DNA of 64,000 bases from Candidatus Methylomirabilis sp. GTDB lineage: Bacteria; Muiribacteriota; Ozemobacteria; Ozemobacterales; Ozemobacteraceae. The stretch covers positions 1 through 64,000 of the forward strand of contig DYKG01000006.1 of the NCBI GenBank assembly GCA_020722725.1, in the 5' to 3' direction. The translations under genes were made by a program, and so were the position numbers. Below are positions 29,530 through 38,735 of the stretch, piece by piece (within the stretch, counting starts at the first letter, position 1; every line of letters begins with the position of its first letter). The notes under the pieces were generated by a model. It did no database searches, was not told where the DNA came from, and saw only the letters and a program-made list of their open reading frames with translations.

Positions 29530-31299
29530 ATGATCAGTCCAATGAAGAAACTCCTGCTGGCTGCCAGAAACTCTGATCGTGACAGGGTTCTTGAGGTGCT
29601 TAAAGCGGTCGAGGCGGTTCATGTCGAACCGGTTGATCCGACCACGATCAGGCTTCCCGAGGGACTTTCTCTCGAAATAGACAACTGCACCCGGGCAATT
29701 GCATTGCTCGAACAGGTGCGCCCACCGGATAACAGCAAGCTGGTTCCGCCCGGTACGCCTTCCAGAATTGTCGAAGAAGTTCTCAATCACGACAGGGCCA
29801 TTCCTCAAATGCGCGAGAAACTGTCTCAGCTCCGCCATGAGATCGAAGAACTGACACCATTGGGGCCGCTGGGTATCAAAGATATTAAATATTTGATTGA
29901 AAATGGTCTGAAGGTGAAGTTGCTCAAAGGCCCCGCCGACGATTTTTCGCAAATTGTCGCTGAAGCCTCTTCGATGATTTCTAACGATGGTGGAGTTGCT
30001 TTTGCAGTGGTCGCATCGCGAAATGAAATTTCGATTCCGGCAAGTTATGTGGAAATAGGCCTTCCTTCAAGAGATGTTAATACGATCGACACCGAAATTG
30101 TTAACTTCGAACGGCAGATCGAAGAGCATTTAGATGCTCTGTCATGCTTTTCTCTGCGACTCGATGACCTGCGAAAGCATTATGTCAAGCTGATCAATCG
30201 AAAAGCTCATTCTCAGGTTGCCACCGGGGTTTACGTCGAAGATGCGATTTTCGTTCTAACCGGATGGTGCCCGGCCCATCGATCTGAAGAGCTTGGCAAT
30301 GCCTTTGAAAGCGAAGGCATTGCAGTTGGTCTTCAGTTCTCTGAACCAGCCGAAGATGAAACTCCCCCGACGCTGCTGAAGAACTCCGAGTGGGCCAGCT
30401 CCATCGCGCCATTATATGAATTCATGGGGGTTACCCCAAGTTATACCGAAATGGATATCAGCGGCATGTTTCTTATCATGCTCACGATTTTCAGCGCTTT
30501 TCTGCTGGCCGATGCGGGGTATGGGTTTCTGATTCTGATTACTCTCGTTATAGCATACATGCCGCTGGTAAAAAAAGGCGTTGACAAAAATGTCATGCGG
30601 CTCGGCATTTTTCTCGCAGGCGGCGTTTCAATTTACGGTCTGTTAACTAACACCTGGTTTGGTGAAGATTACAAGATTTTTGAAAGCTATCGGTTCGACC
30701 CCAACAGCAAAGATGGGATGATACTTCTTCAGGGCATATGTTTTCTGATGGGAACGCTTCATCTGAGCGGTGCTCATATCGTCAAAGCGCTGCGCCGGAA
30801 AATCGATATAACCATTCTTTCTGAAGTCGGCTGGGTCATGTTTCTTTGGGCCATGTATGGAATAATCTGCGGACTGATTCTGAAACAGGATTTTTTGATG
30901 CCTTCGTCGTGGATAGTTCCTTTGCTTGAGGCTTCCGGCATTCTGATCCTGCTTTTTTCAACCGCTTCGGGCGGTATTTTTGCCCGGATCGGTGCCGGAG
31001 TGGGTGCAATTCTGCAGAATGCTTCGGCCTGTTTTTCAGATATCGTCAGCTATATCCGCCTTTGGGCTGTCGGGCTGGCCGGCGGAAAAGTTGCGGCGGC
31101 TTTCAACGACATTGCAGCAATGCTGCCGATTTTTGTTCTGAAACTTCCCGTGTATCTGCTGGGCCACACAATCAATATTATTCTGGGTGTAATTGCCGTT
31201 CTTGCACACGGTGTTCGTTTGAATCTTCTTGAATTTTCGAATCACTTCGAGCTGGAATGGGCGGGTCGAAAGTATGATCCTTTCAAGGAAATCAGGTAA
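29530..31299 (+). CDS. atpI: V-type ATP synthase subunit I
   Basis: MISPMKKLLLAARNSDRDRVLEVLKAVEAVHVEPV; C-terminal TM half with DIVSYIRLWAVGLAGGKVAAAFN. Confidence 0.94.
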   Translation: MISPMKKLLLAARNSDRDRVLEVLKAVEAVHVEPVDPTTIRLPEGLSLEIDNCTRAIALLEQVRPPDNSKLVPPGTPSRIVEEVLNHDRAIPQMREKLSQLRHEIEELTPLGPLGIKDIKYLIENGLKVKLLKGPADDFSQIVAEASSMISNDGGVAFAVVASRNEISIPASYVEIGLPSRDVNTIDTEIVNFERQIEEHLDALSCFSLRLDDLRKHYVKLINRKAHSQVATGVYVEDAIFVLTGWCPAHRSEELGNAFESEGIAVGLQFSEPAEDETPPTLLKNSEWASSIAPLYEFMGVTPSYTEMDISGMFLIMLTIFSAFLLADAGYGFLILITLVIAYMPLVKKGVDKNVMRLGIFLAGGVSIYGLLTNTWFGEDYKIFESYRFDPNSKDGMILLQGICFLMGTLHLSGAHIVKALRRKIDITILSEVGWVMFLWAMYGIICGLILKQDFLMPSSWIVPLLEASGILILLFSTASGGIFARIGAGVGAILQNASACFSDIVSYIRLWAVGLAGGKVAAAFNDIAAMLPIFVLKLPVYLLGHTINIILGVIAVLAHGVRLNLLEFSNHFELEWAGRKYDPFKEIR

Positions 31300-31319
31300 A
31301 ATCTTCTAAGGAGAAAAAT

Positions 31320-31808
31320 ATGTACACATTTCTGGGAAAATTATCTCTTGGTCTTATAATGGGTCTGGGTGGCCTTGGCAGCAGTCTCGGCATTCAGGCC
31401 GCAGGTACGGCTGCCGCAGCCGGTTGGGCAAAAGAAGGCAAAGAAGGCAAACCGCTTTCTGGTAAATTCAGCGGTCTCGTTGGAATGCCCGTCAGCCAGA
31501 CTCTTTACTGCATGATTCTTTACTTCCTGATGAGCCCTTATGCTTCTGTCGAAGCTAATGGCGGCGTTCTTCTGGGTATTGCCATTGGTGTTGGCCTGTG
31601 CGAAATGATTTCTGCCTGGGTTCAGGGTGTAATCGGCGGCGCCGGGGTTCGAGCTCTGGTTGATAATGGCGGCAAGGGTTTCGGTAACATCATCGTTGCC
31701 ATGGGTATCGCCGAATCAATCGGTCTATTTGCAATGGTAACCGGAATTTTGATTCTGAATTCAGATGTAATGGTTAGGGTTGCTGAAGTTGCTGCAACCA
31801 CTCCATGA
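31320..31808 (+). CDS. atpK: V-type ATP synthase subunit K (proteolipid)
   Basis: Four TMs; MPVSQTLYCMILYFL, WVQGVIGGAG, MGIAESIGLFAMV. Confidence 0.95.
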   Translation: MYTFLGKLSLGLIMGLGGLGSSLGIQAAGTAAAAGWAKEGKEGKPLSGKFSGLVGMPVSQTLYCMILYFLMSPYASVEANGGVLLGIAIGVGLCEMISAWVQGVIGGAGVRALVDNGGKGFGNIIVAMGIAESIGLFAMVTGILILNSDVMVRVAEVAATTP

Positions 31809-31823
31809 TAAGTAATTAAAATT

Positions 31824-31898
31824 TCAGATTAAAAAAATCTGATTGAAAAAGCGGCATGAATAATTGTTTTTGCATTTATTCATGCCGCTTTTCCAATT
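31824..31898 (+). terminator. Tandem hairpins/terminator after V-ATPase operon
   Basis: tcagatt/aatctga stem at 31824-31842, then 17-bp perfect stem aaaagcggcatgaataa / ttattcatgccgctttt at 31847-31892. Confidence 0.85.
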
Positions 31899-31953
31899 TT
31901 TTCAGCTTTTTCAAACTCAAGAGGCAATAGTTAGGTGAAAATGGGGGAAAACG

Positions 31954-32397
31954 ATGTCAGAGAAAACCAGGGGAAAAGTGTCGGCGGTCTGTATTTCTGA
32001 AACGGTTGGAACATCAAAGAGAGAGGTTTCGCAATGCCGTTTCATCGCCGGTCGTGGCATAGAAGGTGACGGTCACATTGATACAATCAGACCGGTGAGT
32101 CTGCTGATGATTGAAGATATTGAAGAATACAATTCTGTTCACGAAAAAAAGGCGGGTTTCGGTGATTTTGCCGAAAACCTGGTAACCCGGGGAATTGATC
32201 TGAGAAAAGCCCGGGTTGGTGACCGGATAAGGGTTGGCGATGCGCTGCTGGAAGTCTGCCAGATAGGCAAAGAAGTGCTGCCACAGCACTATTCTTTTCA
32301 CGGTGATCGCCTTCTGCCTACACGCGGCGTTTTCTGTCGGGTAATCGATGGCGGAACCACCACTGCTGGCAGTGAAATTGAACTTCTGCAATCTTGA
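31954..32397 (+). CDS. MOSC domain protein
   Basis: RFIAGRGIEGDGHID...VSLLMIEDIEEYN...FAENLVTRGIDLRKARVGDRIRVGDALLEVCQIGK. Confidence 0.88.
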   Translation: MSEKTRGKVSAVCISETVGTSKREVSQCRFIAGRGIEGDGHIDTIRPVSLLMIEDIEEYNSVHEKKAGFGDFAENLVTRGIDLRKARVGDRIRVGDALLEVCQIGKEVLPQHYSFHGDRLLPTRGVFCRVIDGGTTTAGSEIELLQS

Positions 32398-32489
32398 ACC
32401 GCGCTTGTATTTTCCTGATGGCTCCAGCTTTTCTGCTGGCATGGTTTCAGCTTCGGTGGGGAAATGTGTTGAATCAATCTCATGAAAAA

Positions 32490-32500
32490 TGTGTTAAAAT
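32490..32500 (+). promoter_or_regulatory. Candidate extended -10 TGTGTTAAAAT
   Basis: 41 nt upstream of ATG 32541; same core as other motifs. Confidence 0.4.
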
Positions 32501-32540
32501 TCGGTGCAAGCAGAATCTGGAAAACAGTTTGGAGGCAAAA

Positions 32541-33683
32541 ATGAATAAAATAACGAAGCCGTTCAGGCTCAGATACATGGTGGCAATTTGTTTTCTGATG
32601 GCGGCCATGTCGTGTTTTGCCGCCGAAAACCCCGACTTTCCAGGTAGTGACTCCGGTGAAGTTCATGAGGATTATTTTTCTGATGATTCATCTGCCGGTT
32701 ACTATGACTCCGAAACAAGTTCCAGCGATTTTTCCAGCGGTGAAAGCTACTGCGACGAGGGAAGCAGCGGTGAATCGTCTGGATATTATGATGATCAGGG
32801 CAGCTATGATTCTGAGGGTCAGGGCTACGAAAGCTATGGCGAGGAACAAGTTGAGCCGCAGCCTGCTCCTGAACCGGAAAAACCGAAAATTGAGGCGCAG
32901 CCTCCGATTAAGCTTGAGGAAAAGACAGTAAGAGTTGGACGAATTCCTTATATGAGCATTCGTCAGATGATGAAACGGGCAGTGCCGTTGTTGCGAACCC
33001 TGAAAAAGAAAACCGGTACTAAAGAAGTGCGGCTTTTTTCGAGTGGTACCAGCTATGCCAGCATCATTGAAGCTCTGTCGCGCGGCAACCTTGATTTTGC
33101 CTGGGTTGGGCCGACTGCCTATATCAAGCATCGTGATGAAAAAAATCTGATGGCGATTGCCAAAGCCAAATTTGGCAATGAGACGTCTTATCGCGGAGTT
33201 TTTATTGCCCCCGTCAAAGGCAGAGTTCAGGGGCTCGAAGACCTGCAGGGCAGCAGTGTGGGTTTTGTTGACCCCGAATCGACTAGTGGTTTCATTTATC
33301 CGATGTATCTGCTCAAAAGCCTGAAAATAAAGGTTAACCCAAAGACATCAAGATTTCTTAAAAGCCACGATAACGTGCTTCAGGCAGTTCTTAACGGCAA
33401 AGTCGATGCCGGCGTTTGCCTTGAACAAACATTGAAATCTTCGTCGGTAAAGGATCTTGATAAAAAAATCATCATTCTGGCCAAGACTGAAGAAATTCCA
33501 TCAGACGTTATAATCTGCCGGCAGGATTGCCCGATTAACCTTCGAGAAAGCTTTCAGCAGGCGCTTACCAGCATTAAAGACGGTGATCTTCCCGCCGGGT
33601 CTCAAACTTTCTTGTCTGCTTCAGATGAAGAGTTTTCTGAAGTTGAAGCGATAATGAAGGCGGTCGGCGCTTTGAAAAAATAA
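32541..33683 (+). CDS. PhnD-like phosphate/phosphonate substrate-binding protein with S/D/Y/G-rich acidic linker
   Basis: ATG 32541 + signal peptide; RLFSSGTSYASIIEALSRGNLDFAWVGPTAYI, DLQGSSVGFVDPESTSGFIYPMYLL; start 32394 rejected because promoter-like motif and SD (ttggagg) lie before 32541. Confidence 0.82.
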   Translation: MNKITKPFRLRYMVAICFLMAAMSCFAAENPDFPGSDSGEVHEDYFSDDSSAGYYDSETSSSDFSSGESYCDEGSSGESSGYYDDQGSYDSEGQGYESYGEEQVEPQPAPEPEKPKIEAQPPIKLEEKTVRVGRIPYMSIRQMMKRAVPLLRTLKKKTGTKEVRLFSSGTSYASIIEALSRGNLDFAWVGPTAYIKHRDEKNLMAIAKAKFGNETSYRGVFIAPVKGRVQGLEDLQGSSVGFVDPESTSGFIYPMYLLKSLKIKVNPKTSRFLKSHDNVLQAVLNGKVDAGVCLEQTLKSSSVKDLDKKIIILAKTEEIPSDVIICRQDCPINLRESFQQALTSIKDGDLPAGSQTFLSASDEEFSEVEAIMKAVGALKK

Positions 33684-33689
33684 GTTCTT

Positions 33690-36581
33690 TCAGGCTACTG
33701 GCCTTACCCCCTGATCGGTCCGGGGAAAATGCCGATTCAGCTCTTTCAGCCAGGCGAGAAAGTCTTCGGCCTCTTCGCCGATTAAAGCGGTCAGTTCCAC
33801 TGCGTCATGGCCATCAAAGTGTTTCAGGGCATAATCGGTGAGAATGTTGAGCATTCCAGGGTTACTGAACATTTCAAGTAATCGCTTGAAATAGTTGCGG
33901 AATTTCAGTGCCCGGGCCTCAATCTCATCGCGGGTTTCACGGCGCCGGCGCCAGATTCGTTCGCCAAGAGAAGCCTGGTTAAGCAGAAGCAGGCGCAGAC
34001 AGGTTTTCCCCCGCGGGGCTCTCGACCAGACATAGAGAACGTCAAGCATGGCGGTAATTCTCTCTTCACGATCTTCTGAATGAAGTCTCGGCAGAATTTC
34101 GGTAAGATCGCGTTTTCGCAGCACAAAACGATTGCTGAACTTGTTGCTACCCTCGATGAAGCCAGCGACAACATCAGACCAGAACTTTGCCTGAACGATG
34201 CTGGGTATGCCAAAAAGATTGCCGACCGGTGAAAAAACTGTAACCACCGGCCATGAAAGCACCGAACGGAAAAAGTTGCCGCGAATTACGCTTTTGTCAA
34301 AATTGCGCAAGGTGTTATGAGTCGAAATGTAGATACCGTTGGCAAGGCAGATAAAGAAAAACTTGCTGCTTTCAAAAAGAACTCCCGCCTTCAGACCCGG
34401 GTATAACCAGTCGAAATTGTTTTTCACCAGCCCGAGAACGGGTACGCTGAATCCTGTCCAGAATACGGATTGATAAGCGTTGTCAAAGTTAACGTTTTTA
34501 AGGCTGTAATTCTTGAAATCGGTACCGGAAGAGGCAACCAGATCTACCAGCACATTGCGGAAAAATGTGACGAATAACCAGATCGTCGCAAACACTGTTC
34601 CTACAAACAGATCTCCGTCAAATTGAATGATGAACATCCAGTAAAGGGCGACGACGAAACCGCCTGCAAGGCGAAAAAAATTCTTTATCTCCGGATTCAT
34701 GTATTGCCAGAACCGTGAAAAGTTGATGAGCTCGACGATTTCTTCATCTCCCACCTTGTTGCCGGGAATGGGAATCTGTTTTCCCATGCAGACTATGGTG
34801 TCGTGGTCGCCACTGTGGTCATTCTGCAGTTCTCTGGTCCAGCGACCCTGATTCAAATAAAGAGTTGAAATAGGCTGCGGAAGAACCACATGTTTTTCGA
34901 GAAATTCTTTCTTAATTTTGGGGCAGATTTGGGATGATCTGACAAACCCCATGCCGGGAATCAGCTTGTTGCGTCCGGTTGAATCGCTGCCACAATTTGG
35001 AATGATACCGCGCTGGCTTGCAGCTAGTTTTGCTTTTTCCAGATGGTTCTGTGAAACTCCGGTAATATCATTCTGTTCAAGAAATTCAGCGATTTCTTCG
35101 ATTGGCCGGTTGTTCAGGTAAAAAATGAATTTGTTGAACAAAATAATGTCAGAAGGGTTTCTTGAAGCGCTGTCGCGCAAGTTCATGATTTCAACATGGG
35201 TAAGTTGCCCGGCAAATTCAATTATATGCCTGATTGCCTTTTTTAAGCCAAGTTCGAGGGGGTGAATCATCACCAGCTTTCCCGGAAGTCTGGCTATCGT
35301 ATCAAGCAAAGGCAATTCATCTTCAAAAACACTGTCATAGTCGACTGAACTGCGGGTTGCCAGATATTTTCCGGCCAGCTCAGATCTTGAAAGAGTTTCA
35401 AAGGTGGTGCGGGTGCTTTCATAGCGACTGTTAACCGCATCCATTTCCCACTGGGTATAAGCGCCTCTTTTAAAACGGTCTTTGGCGGCGGCAACCATGG
35501 TTTTGTAGAGCAGAACTCTCTTGTGAAATACTTTGGTGAAGCGATCCTTGAGCAGTTCGCTCAAATGTTCGCGCGAAGCCTGACCACTGGCCACCACTTT
35601 TTTGAATTCTTCTTCGGTTATCGCCGGAAACCAGCATGGACTTTCGGGAGAAAAGTCTTCGTTTAACCTTGGCAGATGGATGTCATTGAACTGTTTGATA
35701 ACTGAAAGCAATGACTTATAACGGTTAGCCTGGTTTTTTTTCAGGCCTTCTCTAAAGTCTTCAAGTTCATGGCGGTGTTTTTCGAGAAAGTTGAAAAATT
35801 CGTGACTGCGCGAAAACAGAGGTGGAACATACATGTAATGCCGGCGATTGCCGCCTTTTCCAACGCTGAATTCAATGCCGATCTCGACGTCGATTCCAAG
35901 AATCTGCCCGGCACTGATTGCTTCATGAATCATTCTTTCTTCTTCAATGTTGTTATATACCAGTGTGATGCGTGACATTCCCTTGATAAAGGCATCAAGA
36001 AGCACCTGGGTTGGGGTTTTTCGGCCTTCTGAAACCGAATCGTGAACATGGTCGTCCCAGCCAAGATCAAGCTTGTTGAGCGCTTTACCAACTTCTGGAA
36101 CTTCTACCAGCGCGAGATCCTTTAAATAAGATCTGATGACGGCTTCGTGCCCGAATGATGCAAGTCCGAAGTCGGCAATGTGTTCCATCTGGCGGCGACG
36201 GTTGCCCTGGGCTTTTACAGTGTCTTTCATCAGCTGAATCTGTACTCGTGCCGTATTAATTGGCATTGTCACAGTTTTTGCATGTAAAGACTGCTCGATC
36301 ATGATTCGCAGGGCCTGTAGTCGGTTATCCGCGTGCTCTGGGCTGTGATGTCTGGCAATAATCAGGTAAGCTTCGGCAATGCTCAGGCGTCGTCGGCCGA
36401 ATTCCCGCCCAAAGCCACCCGGATGGGAAATGTGGCGGTTTGCAAGCCTGATGGGTGGTTCATCGAGTTTCTGATTCAACCGGTCAACGATGGTGTGAAT
36501 TTCATCACTGAAGCTCAGCCATTCAATTATGCCGTTGATGAAGCCTTTCAGGCTTACGAATCCATTTTCCTTGCCAGACAT
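33690..36581 (-). CDS. Large protein: divergent PHP-like metalloesterase region plus C-terminal membrane domain; function unknown
   Basis: 963 aa; DDHVHDSVSEGRKTPTQVLLDAFIKGMSRITLVYNN...GIEFS...VMIHPLELG...VEIMN...CGSDSTGRN resemble PHP motifs; several hydrophobic segments in the C-terminal third. Confidence 0.55.
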   Translation of the reverse strand: MSGKENGFVSLKGFINGIIEWLSFSDEIHTIVDRLNQKLDEPPIRLANRHISHPGGFGREFGRRRLSIAEAYLIIARHHSPEHADNRLQALRIMIEQSLHAKTVTMPINTARVQIQLMKDTVKAQGNRRRQMEHIADFGLASFGHEAVIRSYLKDLALVEVPEVGKALNKLDLGWDDHVHDSVSEGRKTPTQVLLDAFIKGMSRITLVYNNIEEERMIHEAISAGQILGIDVEIGIEFSVGKGGNRRHYMYVPPLFSRSHEFFNFLEKHRHELEDFREGLKKNQANRYKSLLSVIKQFNDIHLPRLNEDFSPESPCWFPAITEEEFKKVVASGQASREHLSELLKDRFTKVFHKRVLLYKTMVAAAKDRFKRGAYTQWEMDAVNSRYESTRTTFETLSRSELAGKYLATRSSVDYDSVFEDELPLLDTIARLPGKLVMIHPLELGLKKAIRHIIEFAGQLTHVEIMNLRDSASRNPSDIILFNKFIFYLNNRPIEEIAEFLEQNDITGVSQNHLEKAKLAASQRGIIPNCGSDSTGRNKLIPGMGFVRSSQICPKIKKEFLEKHVVLPQPISTLYLNQGRWTRELQNDHSGDHDTIVCMGKQIPIPGNKVGDEEIVELINFSRFWQYMNPEIKNFFRLAGGFVVALYWMFIIQFDGDLFVGTVFATIWLFVTFFRNVLVDLVASSGTDFKNYSLKNVNFDNAYQSVFWTGFSVPVLGLVKNNFDWLYPGLKAGVLFESSKFFFICLANGIYISTHNTLRNFDKSVIRGNFFRSVLSWPVVTVFSPVGNLFGIPSIVQAKFWSDVVAGFIEGSNKFSNRFVLRKRDLTEILPRLHSEDREERITAMLDVLYVWSRAPRGKTCLRLLLLNQASLGERIWRRRRETRDEIEARALKFRNYFKRLLEMFSNPGMLNILTDYALKHFDGHDAVELTALIGEEAEDFLAWLKELNRHFPRTDQGVRPVA

Positions 36582-36618
36582 TTTTTACCTGTGAGTTATG
36601 CTTTGAAGACGATAAAAC

Positions 36619-36657
36619 AGGGGCTGCCTCAAATTCCTGAAATACGAGACAGACCCC
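36619..36657. other. Imperfect inverted repeat upstream of divergent genes
   Basis: ggggctgcctc / gagacagacccc; arms similar to the 21928-21992 element. Confidence 0.35.
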
Positions 36658-36746
36658 ATGTCCTTTTGGCGATTATAACTCTTTTGTTCATAGGCTTCAA
36701 GGGTATTTGAAAATCAATTTCCGGGTTTCTGGCAGAACAGAGAAAA

Positions 36747-36760
36747 TGTGTTATACTTTA
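36747..36760 (+). promoter_or_regulatory. Candidate extended -10 promoter TGTGTTATACTTTA before glmM
   Basis: Identical 14-mer at 47073-47086, each ending the same distance before its start codon. Confidence 0.55.
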
Positions 36761-36791
36761 CCGCAAAACAAAATTTTCAGGAGTATTTCGT

Positions 36792-38141
36792 ATGGGCAAA
36801 CTTTTCGGAACAGATGGAGTTAGAGGACTTGCCAATCGCTTTCCTCTCGATGCAAGCACGGCTTTCAGAATTGCACAATCAGCAACCAGACAGTTGCTGC
36901 TCAATCACAAAAAGCAGGGTCGCCCGTTCTTCATCGGCAAAGACACCCGACGTTCCGGAGATATGCTGGAACACGCAGTTGCAGCCGGTATAGCATCAGT
37001 AGGTGCCGAGGCCAGGCTTCTTGGCGTGGTTCCCACCCCTGCTGTTGCATTTATCACTCGCGAGTTGCAGGGCATGGGCGGCGTAATGATAAGTGCATCG
37101 CACAATCCCTTCCCTGACAATGGCATCAAAATTTTTGGTGCCGATGGCTATAAAATCAGCGATAGCATCGAAGAAAGCATCGAACAGGAACTTCTTTTAA
37201 AAGAAAAAATGGATTTGCCTACCGGCGAAGAAGTCGGGCGCATAATCCCTGATGAAAATTCAGTTGCTTTCTGGCTCTCCAATCTTGGAAAGATTGCTGG
37301 CGAAAATGTTGGCGCGCGTCGCCTGAAAATAGCTCTCGACTGCGCCAATGGTTCAGCTGCCAGTTGGGCGCCCAAATTTTTCGCAGATCTCGGTTACAGT
37401 GTTGATGCAATCGGAGTTGACCCCGATGGCATCAACATCAATCACGGAGTGGGTTCAACCTGTATCTCTGCGATTCTCGAAGTAATGAAAAAAGAACATT
37501 TCGATGTGGGATTCTCTTTTGATGGCGATGCAGACCGGGTTATTGCGATTTCAAGCGACGGTGATGTTATCGATGGTGATTTTATTCTTGCGATTACCGC
37601 GAGATTTCTGAAAGATCGTGAAAAATTGCCGGGAAATTCTCTGGTAACCACGGTCATGGCCAATTTAGGTCTGGACCTGGCGATGAAGAATCTCGACATC
37701 AAAGTTTTCAAAACCAGGGTTGGCGACCGCTATGTTCTTGAAGAAATGCAGAAAACCCAGACTATCGTTGGTGGTGAACAGTCGGGCCATATAATTCTTT
37801 CTGACCATGCGACTACAGGTGATGGGCTTTTAACTGCCTGTTACCTGCTTAAGATTATGCGAGAAACCGGAGCCAGCCTGAAAGAACTCAGCGGGGTCAT
37901 GAGCAAATTGCCTCAAGTTCTGGTTAACATTAGAGTAAAAAATAAGAACTTCGATTCTATTCCTGAGATTGTCGATGTTATCAGAACCACCGAGAAGCAG
38001 CTTTCAGGGCGCGGGCGCGTTCTGGTTCGACCATCAGGTACCGAAGACCTGGTCAGGGTCATGGCTGAAGGCCCCGATGAAGGTGAAATCAAGGGTCTGG
38101 TTGACAGCATAGCCCGTACTATTTCTACGCACCTGTGCTGA
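36792..38141 (+). CDS. glmM: Phosphoglucosamine mutase
   Basis: GKLFGTDGVRGLAN, ISASHNPFPDNGIKIFG, FDGDADRVIA, RPSGTEDLVRVMAEG. Confidence 0.97.
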   Translation: MGKLFGTDGVRGLANRFPLDASTAFRIAQSATRQLLLNHKKQGRPFFIGKDTRRSGDMLEHAVAAGIASVGAEARLLGVVPTPAVAFITRELQGMGGVMISASHNPFPDNGIKIFGADGYKISDSIEESIEQELLLKEKMDLPTGEEVGRIIPDENSVAFWLSNLGKIAGENVGARRLKIALDCANGSAASWAPKFFADLGYSVDAIGVDPDGININHGVGSTCISAILEVMKKEHFDVGFSFDGDADRVIAISSDGDVIDGDFILAITARFLKDREKLPGNSLVTTVMANLGLDLAMKNLDIKVFKTRVGDRYVLEEMQKTQTIVGGEQSGHIILSDHATTGDGLLTACYLLKIMRETGASLKELSGVMSKLPQVLVNIRVKNKNFDSIPEIVDVIRTTEKQLSGRGRVLVRPSGTEDLVRVMAEGPDEGEIKGLVDSIARTISTHLC

Positions 38142-38150
38142 AGAGGTGTC

Positions 38151-38735
38151 ATGAAAAAAACAACCCTGCTGCTGGGAATTCTTCTATCTGCGCTATTCTT
38201 CAATACCGGCTGCTGTAAACAGCAGCCGGATTCGCAAACGTCTTCGGGCAACACGGCGAAAAACACCGAATCCGGGAAAGCTGGTTCTGCAGATCAGAAA
38301 GAAAATGTCGTTGACCGGCCGCTCGATATTTTGTCTCAGACCGGGCTGAATTATTCGCTCGACAGTGCGCGTCAGAAGTCGCAAATGAAGTCTGATACAC
38401 CGGGGGGCTTCTTTGAAACTCAGTATCTTGAGGGTATTGCGCTGATGGAGAAAGGCGAATACACTAAGGCTGTAAGTTTGTTTGAAGCTATTGTTCAGCG
38501 CTATCCAAATTCTGAGGAAGCCAGCGTTGCCGAACTGTGTATTGCTGAGCTTTACTTTCGTAACAAGTCGAATGACCGGGCACTTGAAGCCTATAGGCAG
38601 ATAGTTGATAAATACCCGAATTCGCATGCTGCTGAGAATGCCAGAGCCGGCATCAGATACCTTGAAGATTTCGAAAAATACGAGCATGAATATGTGCCTG
38701 CAGATGTGGAAGATAGAAAAAGACGGGGGTTTTGA
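38151..38735 (+). CDS. TPR lipoprotein (BamD/YbgF-like)
   Basis: Lipobox-like LFFNTGC; TPR-like FEAIVQRYPNSEEASVAELCIAELYFRNKSNDRALEAYRQIVDKYPNSHAAENA. Confidence 0.78.
   Translation: MKKTTLLLGILLSALFFNTGCCKQQPDSQTSSGNTAKNTESGKAGSADQKENVVDRPLDILSQTGLNYSLDSARQKSQMKSDTPGGFFETQYLEGIALMEKGEYTKAVSLFEAIVQRYPNSEEASVAELCIAELYFRNKSNDRALEAYRQIVDKYPNSHAAENARAGIRYLEDFEKYEHEYVPADVEDRKRRGF

Noticed and set aside
29164-29952. 262-aa antisense ORF over atpD/atpI
   Set aside because: Shadow ORF; the sense genes are well-supported V-ATPase subunits.
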